Positions 25,528-32,946 of a DNA stretch of 64,000 nt are shown piece by piece. The notes beneath the pieces were generated by a model. It was not told the DNA's origin and did not search any database. It saw only the letters and a program-made list of their open reading frames with translations. Position numbers and translations under genes: made by a program. The DNA comes from Microbacterium sp. lyk4-40-TSB-66 (GTDB lineage: Bacteria; Actinomycetota; Actinomycetes; Actinomycetales; Microbacteriaceae). How positions within the stretch are numbered: the stretch's first letter is position 1; each line of letters opens with the position of its first letter. Where the stretch lies: the NCBI RefSeq assembly GCF_030209475.1, contig NZ_JARVRW010000013.1, positions 1-64,000 of the forward strand, in the 5' to 3' direction.

Positions 25528-25533
25528 TAGTGT
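25528..25533 (+). promoter_or_regulatory. -10 box of glgC, leaderless start
   Basis: TAGTGT ends 6 nt before the ATG at 25540. The two divergent -10 boxes of glgA and glgC are only ~50 bp apart, so their -35 regions overlap. Confidence 0.6.
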
Positions 25534-25539
25534 GGTGCC

Positions 25540-26784
25540 ATGCCTGCAGCGCCGAAGGTCTTCGGAATCATCCTCGCCGGCGGCGAGGGAAAACGACTCA
25601 TGCCCCTCACGGCCGACCGCGCGAAACCCGCCGTCCCGTTCGGCGGCCAGTATCGCCTGATCGACTTCGCGATCTCGAACCTGATCAACTCGGGCCTCAG
25701 ACAGCTCGTCGTGCTGACGCAGTACAAGTCGCACAGCCTCGACCGCCACATCTCGCAGACCTGGCGCATGTCGCCGATGCTGGGCGCCTACGTCGCGTCG
25801 GTCCCCGCGCAGCAGCGCCTGGGCAAGCGGTGGTTCTCAGGTTCCGCCGACGCGATCCTGCAGTCGATGAACCTCATCCGAGACGAGAAGCCCGACATCG
25901 TCGCCGTCATCGGCGCCGACCACGTCTACCGCATGGACTTCAACCAGATGCTCGACGCGCACATCGCCTCCGATGCCCGCGCCACGATCGCCGGCATCCG
26001 TCAGCCCATCGGACTCGCGAACCAGTTCGGCGTCATCGACACCGACCCGACCGACCCGACGAAGATCCGCGAGTTCCTCGAGAAGCCGCAGAACCCCACC
26101 GGCCTGGTCGACGCCCCGCACGAAGTGCTCGCGTCGATGGGCAACTACATCTTCGACGCCGACGCCCTCGTCGAGGCCGTCACGCACGACGGTGAGCTCC
26201 CGACCTCGGCGCACGACATGGGCGGCGACATCGTCCCCTACTTCGTGAACCGCGGCGAAGCGGCCGTCTACGACTTCCAGCGCAACGACGTGCCGGGGTC
26301 CACGCCGCGCGACCGCTCGTACTGGCGTGACGTGGGCACGATCGAGTCGTTCTACGACGCCCACATGGATCTGATCTCCACGCTTCCGATCTTCAACCTC
26401 TACAACACCGACTGGCCGATCTACTCGCAGACCTTCAACGCGCCGCCGGCGAAGTTCGTGCGCGACTCGGTCGGACGCATCGGCAACGCGATCGACTCGA
26501 TCGTCTCGCTCGGTTCGGTGCTGTCTGGCACGCATCTCGAGCGCAGTGTCGTCGGGCCGTGGGCCCTCGCCGGCGGCGGATCGACGATCACCGACTCCGT
26601 GCTCTTCGACAGCGTGCAGGTAGGCGCGGGCGCGCGCATCCACCGCGCCATCCTCGACAAGAACGTCGTGCTCGAGCCCGGCGCGACGATCGGCGTCGAT
26701 CGCGATCGCGACCTCGCCCGCGGGTTCACCGTCACCGAGACGGGCATCACCGTCGTCGGCAAGGACGTGCACGTCCACGCGTGA
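25540..26784 (+). CDS. glgC: Glucose-1-phosphate adenylyltransferase
   Basis: 414 residues, normal length. Nucleotide-binding [27 protein letters not shown] at the N-terminus, [14 protein letters not shown] with the metal-binding Asp, the glucose-1-phosphate site around EFLEKPQ, and a left-handed beta-helix C-terminus ([22 protein letters not shown] ... [16 protein letters not shown]). It makes ADP-glucose from ATP and glucose-1-phosphate, the committed step for glycogen. Divergent to glgA and ended by a strong bidirectional terminator shared with luxS. Confidence 0.95.
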   Translation: MPAAPKVFGIILAGGEGKRLMPLTADRAKPAVPFGGQYRLIDFAISNLINSGLRQLVVLTQYKSHSLDRHISQTWRMSPMLGAYVASVPAQQRLGKRWFSGSADAILQSMNLIRDEKPDIVAVIGADHVYRMDFNQMLDAHIASDARATIAGIRQPIGLANQFGVIDTDPTDPTKIREFLEKPQNPTGLVDAPHEVLASMGNYIFDADALVEAVTHDGELPTSAHDMGGDIVPYFVNRGEAAVYDFQRNDVPGSTPRDRSYWRDVGTIESFYDAHMDLISTLPIFNLYNTDWPIYSQTFNAPPAKFVRDSVGRIGNAIDSIVSLGSVLSGTHLERSVVGPWALAGGGSTITDSVLFDSVQVGAGARIHRAILDKNVVLEPGATIGVDRDRDLARGFTVTETGITVVGKDVHVHA

Positions 26785-26817
26785 GCTGACCCGGACCCCG
26801 GATACCGGGGACCCCGG

Positions 26818-26863
26818 ATGCGGAAGGGGGCGGTGACCGCAATGGTCACCGCCCCTTCCGCAT
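26818..26863. terminator. Strong bidirectional hairpin between glgC and luxS
   Basis: ATGCGGAAGGGGGCGGTGACC pairs with GGTCACCGCCCCTTCCGCAT around a GCAAT-type loop, a ~20-bp stem with one mismatch, placed between the convergent glgC and luxS genes. It is the longest uninterrupted stem seen in the window. Confidence 0.85.
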
Positions 26864-26880
26864 GCTGATCGGCGGTCGGC

Positions 26881-27354
26881 TCAGACGCCCACGCGCGCGA
26901 ACGCGTCGCGGCTGATGCCCTTCTCGAGCACCGCCTTCGACCATTCGCGGGCACTGTGCAGGCTGTGGTCGCGGTAGTTGCCGCAGCTGTAGGCATCGGT
27001 GCCGGGCACGTCTTCCCACTGCACGTCTTCGGCGATCGCGCGCAGCGAGTCGGTGATCGCGTCGACGAGGGATGCCACGTCGGGCTCGCCCCACATGATC
27101 ACGTGGAAGCCGGTGCGGCATCCGAACGGCGAGATGTCGATGAGTCCATCGATGCGGTCGCGCACGAGGCTCGCGAGGAGGTGCTCGATGGTGTGCAGGC
27201 CGGCGGTGGGGATCTCGCCCTCGTTCGGCTGCACGAGACGCAGATCGAAGTTCGAGATGACGTCTCCGCGCGGTCCCGTCTCGGAGCCGATCAGGCGCAC
27301 GTACGGTGCCAGCACGGCGGTGTGGTCCAGGGTGAAGCTCTCGACGTCGGCCAT
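26881..27354 (-). CDS. luxS: S-ribosylhomocysteine lyase (AI-2 synthase)
   Basis: 157 residues, full length. The metal site is [13 protein letters not shown] (two His) plus the Cys in [15 protein letters not shown], and the catalytic Cys is in [15 protein letters not shown]. It cleaves S-ribosylhomocysteine to homocysteine and the autoinducer-2 precursor DPD in the activated methyl cycle. No pfs or metH neighbour is present. The start at 27354 has AAGGGA upstream and a TAGGCT -10 box at 27390-27395, giving a leader of about 30 nt. Confidence 0.95.
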   Translation of the reverse strand: MADVESFTLDHTAVLAPYVRLIGSETGPRGDVISNFDLRLVQPNEGEIPTAGLHTIEHLLASLVRDRIDGLIDISPFGCRTGFHVIMWGEPDVASLVDAITDSLRAIAEDVQWEDVPGTDAYSCGNYRDHSLHSAREWSKAVLEKGISRDAFARVGV

Positions 27355-27389
27355 GGGGGTCCCTTCTCGAAGGTCTGGGGTACCGGACG

Positions 27390-27395
27390 AGCCTA
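27390..27395 (-). promoter_or_regulatory. -10 box of luxS
   Basis: On the minus strand TAGGCT lies 36 nt upstream of the luxS ATG; a short leader with AAGGGA follows. The rest of the 245-bp gap to serB holds GC-rich imperfect repeats of CCCACC/GCGGGCGGGT and no gene. Confidence 0.5.
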
Positions 27396-27586
27396 CGCGC
27401 GCCCGCCGACATCGCGGTCCTCGAGTGACACGGCGCGACGCACGGCCGGGTCCACCGCGGGCAGGTCATCCCACGGCGCCCACCCTGCGCGAGTCGCGCA
27501 CCCACCTCGGGCGGGTCCCCGCGCGACGCCCACCGCGGGCGGGTGTCCGCCCGCCGACGGGATCGGCGCGCGACTTCGCGACCCGC

Positions 27587-27592
27587 TAGGGT
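27587..27592 (+). promoter_or_regulatory. -10 box of serB, leaderless start
   Basis: TAGGGT ends 7 nt before the GTG at 27600. Confidence 0.55.
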
Positions 27593-27599
27593 CGAGCGC

Positions 27600-28241
27600 G
27601 TGCCTGCGCCCGCCCGCTTCCTCGTCGTGCTCGACGCCGACTCCACCCTGATCCGCAACGAGGTCATCGAGCTCCTCGCCGACGAAGCCGGCCGCGGCGC
27701 CGAGGTCGCCGCCGCCACCGAAGCCGCCATGCGCGGCGAGGTCGACTTCGCGACCAGTCTGCGTTCGCGCGTGCGGGCGCTGACGGGCGTGTCCACCGAG
27801 GCCTTCGCCCGCGCGATCGCCCGCATCGAACCCACCCCGGGTGTGCGCGAGCTCATCGCCGCGGTGCACGAGCGCGGCGGAGCCGTCGGCGTGGTCTCGG
27901 GCGGCTTCCACGAGGTGCTCGACACCGTCGCCCCCGATCTCGGCGTCGACGTCTGGCGCGCGAACCGGCTCGCGACCTCCGAGGGAGCCCTCACCGGCGA
28001 GGTCGACGGGGGGATCGTGGATGCCACGGTCAAGGCCGAGACGCTGCAGGACTGGGCCGCCGACCACGGCGTTCCCCTCGCCCTGACCTTCGCGATCGGC
28101 GACGGCGCGAACGACCTCGAGATGATGGCGGTGGCGGGGCTGGGACTGGCGTTCAACGCGAAACCGGCCGTGCGCGAGAGCGCCGACCTCGTCATCGACG
28201 CCGTCGACCTGGCCGAGGTCATCGTGCTGCTGCCCCGCTGA
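27600..28241 (+). CDS. serB: Phosphoserine phosphatase
   Basis: 213 residues, HAD superfamily, without the N-terminal ACT domains of longer SerB proteins. Motif I LDADSTLIRNEVIELLA carries the DxDST nucleophile, motif II is VSGGFHEVLD, motif III Lys is in DATVKAETL, and motif IV is GDGANDLEMMAVAGLGLAF. It catalyses the last step of serine synthesis. The GTG at 27600 is chosen over longer in-frame options because of the -10 box 7 nt upstream and because it matches the usual start just before LVVLDADST. Confidence 0.9.
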   Translation: MPAPARFLVVLDADSTLIRNEVIELLADEAGRGAEVAAATEAAMRGEVDFATSLRSRVRALTGVSTEAFARAIARIEPTPGVRELIAAVHERGGAVGVVSGGFHEVLDTVAPDLGVDVWRANRLATSEGALTGEVDGGIVDATVKAETLQDWAADHGVPLALTFAIGDGANDLEMMAVAGLGLAFNAKPAVRESADLVIDAVDLAEVIVLLPR

Positions 28242-28393
28242 CCCGTCGCACGGACTCTCGAAAGGTCGCCGCGACCGTCAGTGTCATCCGGCTCGACACC
28301 GGACACGGTCTTTCCGGGCACGGTATCAAGGACGCAGTGCCGCGTGCGCCGGGTCCCGCAGCGGTCCCTCTTCCCGATGTCGGAACCCCGTCC

Positions 28394-28399
28394 TACGCT
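28394..28399 (+). promoter_or_regulatory. -10 box, leaderless start
   Basis: TACGCT ends 6 nt before the ATG at 28406 of the hydrolase gene. Confidence 0.55.
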
Positions 28400-28405
28400 C
28401 CCAGC

Positions 28406-29083
28406 ATGGACATCCTCCTCGTACCCGGACTCTGGCTCACCGCGTCGTCGTGGGACGACGTCGTCCCCGCTCTCGAGCAGGCGGGGCACCGACCGCATCC
28501 GTTGACCATGCCCGGCCCCGCGGTCGGCGACCTGGTCATCGACGACTGGGTCGATGCCGTCGTCTCCGAGATCGACCGTCTCGATCAGCCCGTCGTTCTC
28601 GTCGGGCATTCCGGCGGGGGGAACGTCGTGTGGGGTGCCGCCGACCGGCGCCCCGAGCGCGTCGCACGCGTCATCCTGGTCGACACCATCGCGCCGCATC
28701 CCGGGGCGATGATCTCCGAGTTCCCCGTCGACGACGGCGTGGTGCACTTCCCGGGCTGGGACTTCTTCGATCACGACGACGTCGCCGACATCGACGACGA
28801 GACGCGTCGCCGCACCGCCCAGCAGGTGGTCGACGTTCCCGGGCGGGTACCGACCTCCCCGGTCACGCTCGGCGACGACCGTCGACTCTCCGTGCCCGTG
28901 ACGATCCTGTCCGGTCAGCTCGACGCCGAATCCCTGCCCCACGTGCTCGCCGACTGGGGCGCCTTCGCCGAGGAGTTCGGTCGCATCGACGACGTCGAGG
29001 TCGTGCACCTCGGTTCGGGCCACTGGCCGCAGTTCTCGCAACCTGCCGAGTTCGCGAAAAAACTGGTGGCGGCGGTGCGGTAG
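28406..29083 (+). CDS. Alpha/beta hydrolase
   Basis: 225 residues. LLVPGLWLTASSWDDVV at the N-terminus, nucleophile elbow VLVGHSGGGNVVW with the catalytic Ser, and a C-terminal His in HLGSGHWPQFSQP. The acid is probably the Asp in SGQLDAESL. Cytoplasmic, with no signal peptide. The short cap and the GLW/HSGGG pattern resemble uncharacterised esterase-like hydrolases of Actinobacteria; the substrate is unknown. The leaderless ATG at 28406 is preferred to an in-frame upstream start. Downstream (29084-29307) there is no recognisable gene. Confidence 0.82.
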   Translation: MDILLVPGLWLTASSWDDVVPALEQAGHRPHPLTMPGPAVGDLVIDDWVDAVVSEIDRLDQPVVLVGHSGGGNVVWGAADRRPERVARVILVDTIAPHPGAMISEFPVDDGVVHFPGWDFFDHDDVADIDDETRRRTAQQVVDVPGRVPTSPVTLGDDRRLSVPVTILSGQLDAESLPHVLADWGAFAEEFGRIDDVEVVHLGSGHWPQFSQPAEFAKKLVAAVR

Positions 29084-29307
29084 GACGACCACCGGCGCCC
29101 ATCGGCGTCGTCGTGTCACGGCGCGGCCGCGGCCGCGTCCGTTGGGCGACGACCATCGGCGTTCCGCCGGCGGACCGGCCGCCGTGACCGCCGTCGACCC
29201 TCAGCCGGCGGATCGGGTGAATGGAGGACGTGAGCGCCGATCGGGCGCACCGGTCGCGTGACCGCCCTCCGCCAACTCCGACCCCTGCCCTACGGCCACG
29301 AGGCCCC

Positions 29308-29370
29308 GGAAGCGTCGGAAGCGTCGGAAGCGTCGGAAGCGTCGGGAGCGTCGGGAGCGTCGGAAGCGTC
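29308..29370. repeat. 9-bp tandem array immediately after the fabG stop (7 copies)
   Basis: Seven copies of GG(A/G)AGCGTC on the plus strand; read on the minus strand as GACGCT(T/C)CC they begin 2 nt after the fabG TGA. Two of the seven carry GGG instead of GGA. No coding function seen. Confidence 0.85.
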
Positions 29371-29372
29371 GG

Positions 29373-30083
29373 TCAGTGACCCATCCCGAGTCCGCCGTCG
29401 ACGGGGATGACGGCGCCCGAGATGTACGCGGCATCGTCGCCGGCCAGCCAGGTCACGACACCCGCGACCTCATCGGGAGAAGCGAAACGACCGGCGGGGA
29501 TGTTCCTCTTGTACTCCGCCTGGGTGTCAGCGGGCAGTTCGGCGGTCATCTCGGTCTCGATGAACCCGGGCGCGACGACGTTCGCGGTGATGCCGCGCGC
29601 GCCGAGCTCGCGCGTCAGCGAGCGCGCGAAGCCCACGAGAGCGCTCTTGGAGGCGGCGTAGTTGATCTGTCCCGCCGAGCCGTACAGACCGACCACGCTG
29701 GAGATGAGGATGACACGACCCCAGCGCGCCTTCAGCATCCCCTTCGACGCACGCTTGACCACGCGGAACGCCCCGCCGAGATTGGTGTTGACGACACTGT
29801 CGAAGTCGTCTTCGCTCATGCGCAGCAGCAGGGTGTCCTTGGTCACACCGGCGTTCGCGACGACGACCGCGATCGGACCCAGTTCCGCTTCGACCCGCGA
29901 GAACGCGGCATCCACGGCGGCCGCGTCGGTCACATCGGCACGAACGGTGAGAGTCCCCTCGGGGCCCTCGCCCGACCGCGCGGTGACGGCGACCTTCCAC
30001 CCCTCGGCGACGAACCGCTCGGCGATGGCACGACCGATGCCCCGGTTTCCTCCGGTGACGACGACGACGCGGTCCTGGGACAT
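29373..30083 (-). CDS. 3-oxoacyl-ACP reductase-like SDR
   Basis: 236 residues, classical short-chain dehydrogenase. VVTGGNRGIGRAIAERF is the NADP-binding motif, NAG is in VVVANAGVTKDTLLLRM, the catalytic Ser is in ILISSVVG, and INYAASKSALVGFARSL holds the YxxxK. The GLGMGH C-terminus is typical of FabG-type reductases. It probably reduces 3-oxoacyl-ACP in fatty acid synthesis, with the family's usual ambiguity. No fab genes adjoin it. The ATG at 30083 has AGGAG upstream and a TAGGCT -10 box at 30120-30125. A 9-bp tandem array follows its stop. Confidence 0.85.
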   Translation of the reverse strand: MSQDRVVVVTGGNRGIGRAIAERFVAEGWKVAVTARSGEGPEGTLTVRADVTDAAAVDAAFSRVEAELGPIAVVVANAGVTKDTLLLRMSEDDFDSVVNTNLGGAFRVVKRASKGMLKARWGRVILISSVVGLYGSAGQINYAASKSALVGFARSLTRELGARGITANVVAPGFIETEMTAELPADTQAEYKRNIPAGRFASPDEVAGVVTWLAGDDAAYISGAVIPVDGGLGMGH

Positions 30084-30119
30084 GGTGACACTCCTGTGCT
30101 GCGGGGACGTAACCGGCCC

Positions 30120-30125
30120 AGCCTA
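30120..30125 (-). promoter_or_regulatory. -10 box of the SDR gene
   Basis: On the minus strand TAGGCT precedes a leader of about 30 nt containing AGGAGTG before the ATG at 30083. Confidence 0.5.
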
Positions 30126-30242
30126 GCGAGCGACGCCCGGGGCCGACGGCGACCGGCATACGCATCATCGCGCGCGTCCCGGGGTTTGACACGGGTCGAG
30201 CGGCGCTGGAACGCTGGAACACAGCGCGACGAAAGGCATCCC

Positions 30243-30872
30243 GTGAGCGACGACCGCACCAACGACCCCTCCCCGTACGGACACACGCCCGACGCGACCG
30301 GCGCCGACGCGACCGGTCCAGACGCACCGTCCCGTCCGACGGGCGACGGTTTCCCCCCGGCGCCCCCGTACGACGCTCCCCCGGTGCCCGGAAGCGGCAC
30401 TCCCTCGACGGGGAACGACGCCCCGCCGGCACCGCCCTACGGCGCACCCGCCTACCCGGCGCCCGCCTACGGACAGTCCGCACCCGGGGCTCCCGCATAC
30501 GGTCAGCAGACCTATGGACAGCAGGACACCGGACAGCAGGTGTACGGACAGCAGCCCTACGGACAGCAGCCCTACGGTGCACCCGCCTACGGCTACAGCG
30601 CCGCCCCGCGCGTCAACCCGTTGGCCGTCGTCGCGCTGGTGTCGTCGCTCGTGGGACTCTTCGTCATCCCGGTCATCGGCCAGATCGTCGGCATCATCAC
30701 CGGACACATCTCGCTGAAGCAGCTCAAGACGACGGGCGAGCGCGGACGCGGCATGGCCCTGTCGGGCGTGCTCATCGGTTACATCAGTCTCGGGCTCGGC
30801 ATCCTCGCCATCGTCCTGCTGGTCGTCATCCTCGGCGTCGCCGGCGGGAGCGACGTGCGATACAGCTCCTGA
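30243..30872 (+). CDS. DUF4190-type membrane protein with a Gln/Tyr/Pro-rich N-terminus
   Basis: 209 residues. The first ~120 are disordered and rich in Pro, Gly, Tyr and Gln, with YGQQ(P)YGQQ repeats. The rest has two membrane spans: NPLAVVALVSSLVGLFVIPVIGQIVGIITG, a cytosolic loop HISLKQLKTTGERGRGMAL, and GVLIGYISLGLGILAIVLLVVILGV, which is the DUF4190 pattern. Such proteins are common in Actinobacteria and their role is unknown. The GTG at 30243 has GAAAGG upstream. Divergent from the SDR gene. Confidence 0.8.
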   Translation: MSDDRTNDPSPYGHTPDATGADATGPDAPSRPTGDGFPPAPPYDAPPVPGSGTPSTGNDAPPAPPYGAPAYPAPAYGQSAPGAPAYGQQTYGQQDTGQQVYGQQPYGQQPYGAPAYGYSAAPRVNPLAVVALVSSLVGLFVIPVIGQIVGIITGHISLKQLKTTGERGRGMALSGVLIGYISLGLGILAIVLLVVILGVAGGSDVRYSS

Positions 30873-30995
30873 GCGATCGCTCGAGTCGCTGCGGGTGTCG
30901 TCCTCTGGGGCGGCACCCGCAGTCGTCTCCCCGAGGCTTGTCATGACGTCGAGACGACGTCCGCGAGAACGCGCCGACCCCCTCGCCCACGGGCG

Positions 30996-31001
30996 TACCC
31001 T
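30996..31001 (+). promoter_or_regulatory. -10 box, near-leaderless start
   Basis: TACCCT ends 9 nt before the GTG at 31011. Confidence 0.45.
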
Positions 31002-31010
31002 GAGACCACT

Positions 31011-31382
31011 GTGAAGACAAACCGCGCCCAGTCTGCGACGTCGCTCCCCAAGGCTCCCCGGGAGGACGCTGACGGTCGTTTCGCCCGGTACATGCTGATG
31101 ATGGGCATCCGCATCGGATGCTTCCTCGCGATGGCGCTCATCACCCCCTACGGCTGGTACACCTTCGTCTTCGCCGCGGGCGCGATCTTCCTGCCCTACG
31201 TCGCCGTGATCCTCGCGAACGTGGGCCAGGACGCCCCCGAGACCACCGCGATCAATCCCGAGCGCGCGATCGAGGCTCCGCGCCCCGCGCCGGCCGCCGC
31301 AGCGGCCGATCCCGATGCGCCTCTCGTCATCCGTATCGCCGAGACTCCGCGCCTCGACCCGCCGCGCGACGACCGGTCGTGA
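31011..31382 (+). CDS. DUF3099-like small membrane protein
   Basis: 123 residues. A short basic N-terminus is followed by ARYMLMMGIRIGCFLAMALIT and WYTFVFAAGAIFLPYVAVILANVG, two closely spaced membrane spans, then an Ala/Pro-rich cytoplasmic tail. This matches the DUF3099 family of actinobacterial small membrane proteins, of unknown function. The GTG start has a -10 box 9 nt upstream. Its stop overlaps the next start by GTGA, so both genes are in one transcript. Confidence 0.75.
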   Translation: MKTNRAQSATSLPKAPREDADGRFARYMLMMGIRIGCFLAMALITPYGWYTFVFAAGAIFLPYVAVILANVGQDAPETTAINPERAIEAPRPAPAAAAADPDAPLVIRIAETPRLDPPRDDRS

Positions 31383-31693
31383 CCGACGCGCCACAGGCGT
31401 CGTCCGCACGGCCGGCATCCGTCGAGCAGACGGCGGTCGCACCACCGCCGGCGTCGCCCGCATCCGGGGCGTCGGTGAGGCCGTCCGCCCCCGCCGAGCA
31501 GACCGAGTGCTCACGAGCGGGATGCCGCGACGACGCGATCTGGGCCCTCCGCTGGCGCAATCCTCGGATCCACGCGCCCGAACGCCGGAAGACGTGGGTC
31601 GCGTGCGACGAGCACGTCGTCTATCTCCGCGAGTTCCTGAGCGCGCGGGACTTCCCCGTCGAGGTCAGCGCTCTCGCGGCGCCGCACGGGTGA
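31379..31693 (+). CDS. Small Cys/His protein, possible zinc ribbon
   Basis: 104 residues. A Pro/Ala/Ser-rich N-terminal half is followed by a conserved-looking module: CSRAGCRDDAIWALRWRNP, then RKTWVACDEHVVYLREFLSARDFP. The pattern C-x4-C ... C-x2-H suggests a small metal-binding domain. I recognise similar short proteins in Microbacteriaceae only as hypotheticals. The GTG at 31379 overlaps the stop of the DUF3099 gene. The stop at 31691-31693 is the first of four in-frame TGAs in an 18-bp array. Function unknown. Confidence 0.75.
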   Translation: MTDAPQASSARPASVEQTAVAPPPASPASGASVRPSAPAEQTECSRAGCRDDAIWALRWRNPRIHAPERRKTWVACDEHVVYLREFLSARDFPVEVSALAAPHG

Positions 31694-31762
31694 GTTCACG
31701 AGCAGGCGTGAGTTCACGAAAAGGCGTGAGTTCACGAAAAGGCGTGAGTTCCCGAACAGGCG
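31688..31762 (+). repeat. 18-bp tandem array starting at a stop codon (4 copies)
   Basis: Four copies of GGCGTGAGTTCACGAAAA-like units with TGA at 31691 (the real stop), 31709, 31727 and 31745. The period is 18 bp, so all four TGAs are in the same frame. The first copy includes the last codon of the upstream gene. Confidence 0.9.
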
Positions 31763-31845
31763 ATCCCGAGCGCGCCGCGGCCCCGCCCGCGGGCCGTCGC
31801 CCCCGCGGCACGGATTGCGTGAGCACACGCACAGCCCGACCGACG

Positions 31846-31851
31846 TACCCT
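31846..31851 (+). promoter_or_regulatory. -10 box upstream of the SURF1 leader ORF
   Basis: TACCCT ends 6 nt before a GTG at 31858, the same geometry as the other leaderless starts in this window. Confidence 0.55.
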
Positions 31852-31857
31852 GGAAGC

Positions 31858-31917
31858 GTGGCCAGGGAGGATGACGTGAGCGGTTACGCAGCGCCTGCCG
31901 TCGAAGGGCGCGCATGA
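31858..31917 (+). CDS. Possible leaderless leader micro-ORF of SURF1 (19 codons)
   Basis: GTG at 31858, 6 nt after TACCCT, opens a 19-codon frame (VAREDDVSGYAAPAVEGRA) that ends TGA at 31915-31917 and overlaps the SURF1 ATG by ATGA. SURF1 itself has no good Shine-Dalgarno directly upstream, so translation of this peptide could deliver ribosomes to the SURF1 start. No homology is recognised. The alternative is that 31858-31913 is simply a 5' UTR. Confidence 0.45.
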   Translation: MAREDDVSGYAAPAVEGRA

Positions 31918-32798
31918 GCGCGCGCGAGACCCCCGCCGCCGCCCGGTGGGCGATGTACGTCGGCGTCGCGATCCTCTTCGCGATCGCGTGCGCGTTCCTG
32001 TCGAACTGGCAGTTCTCGCGCAACGCCGAGCGCACCGAGCAGCTGCAGCTCGTCGAGAACAACTACGACGCGGCACCCGTCGCGTTGGAGCAGCTGCTCG
32101 CCCCCGGAGCCGAGCTGGACCCCGCCGACGAATGGCGACCGGTCACGCTCGAGGGCCGCTACCTCCCCGACGATCAGCTCCTCGTGCGCAATCGCGCGCA
32201 CGGGGGGTCCGCCGCTTATGAGCAGCTCGTGCCGTTCCGCCTCGACGACGGCCGCGTCGTCCTCGTCGATCGAGGATGGTTGCCGCCGGGCAACAGCCAG
32301 TCGGCGCCCGACGAGATCCCCGCTCCGCCGACGGGCGAGGTGACCGTCGAGGTGCGCCTGCGCCCCGGCGAGGCGGCCCCCACCTCGGGACGATCGGCCG
32401 AGCCGGGCCAGGTGCCCACGATCAACCTCGGGCTGGTCGCCGAACAGACCGGGCCGCTCGAAGAGGGCGCCTACGGACTGCTGATGTCGGAGACCCCCGC
32501 CCCCGCGACGGCTCCGTTCACGATCGACCCGCCGAGCAACGATCCGGGTCCGTACCTGTCGTACGCGATCCAGTGGATCCTCTTCGCGGTGATGGGTTTC
32601 GCCTTCATCGGCTACGTCATCGTCAACGAGCGCAGACTCCGTCGCGAAGACGCCGAAGACGACTCCGTCCCGGTTCCCGCTGCCGAGACCGCGCCGAAAG
32701 AAGCCCGTCGCGTCGACCCGGTCGCTCTCCACCGCTCGCGGAAGCGTCCGCGCGACCGCGACGCCGACGACGAAGACGCGCTGCTCGACGCCCGGTGA
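31914..32798 (+). CDS. SURF1-family cytochrome oxidase assembly protein
   Basis: 294 residues with the SURF1 layout. There is one N-terminal membrane span (WAMYVGVAILFAIACAFLSNWQFSRN) and a large periplasmic domain with RYLPDDQLLVRNRAHGGS and VVLVDRGWLPPG. A second span near the C-terminus, PGPYLSYAIQWILFAVMGFAFIGYVIV, is followed by a charged tail. SURF1 helps insert heme A into cytochrome aa3 oxidase. No oxidase subunit is adjacent, but both heme A biosynthesis genes lie 13-17 kb away. The tail after span 2 (about 60 residues, Arg/Asp-rich) is longer than the family core. Confidence 0.9.
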   Translation: MSARETPAAARWAMYVGVAILFAIACAFLSNWQFSRNAERTEQLQLVENNYDAAPVALEQLLAPGAELDPADEWRPVTLEGRYLPDDQLLVRNRAHGGSAAYEQLVPFRLDDGRVVLVDRGWLPPGNSQSAPDEIPAPPTGEVTVEVRLRPGEAAPTSGRSAEPGQVPTINLGLVAEQTGPLEEGAYGLLMSETPAPATAPFTIDPPSNDPGPYLSYAIQWILFAVMGFAFIGYVIVNERRLRREDAEDDSVPVPAAETAPKEARRVDPVALHRSRKRPRDRDADDEDALLDAR

Positions 32799-32871
32799 TC
32801 CCGCGGGATGCCGGCCTGCCGGCATCCCTGCTCGTGTGTCGCCTCCGGCGGATGATGGCGGGGCGCCGGGT

Positions 32872-32946
32872 GATCAGGCCGGAGTGATCACGCGCGAGCG
32901 ATCAGGCGCAGGTGATCAGCCGCGGGCGATCAGGCGAGCGTGATCA
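32872..32946. repeat. 14-bp tandem array spanning the ABC-F stop codon (6 copies)
   Basis: GATCA recurs at 32872, 32886, 32900, 32914, 32928 and 32942, an exact 14-bp period. On the minus strand each unit reads TGATC-N9. The TGA of the copy at 32928 is the real stop codon of the ABC-F gene, and the copy at 32942 is inside its coding end. Since 14 is not a multiple of three, downstream TGAs occur in all three frames. Confidence 0.92.

Noticed and set aside
29084..29307. Arg-rich small ORFs in the gap after the hydrolase gene
   Set aside because: Composition is that of random high-GC frames, with no start signal or motif.
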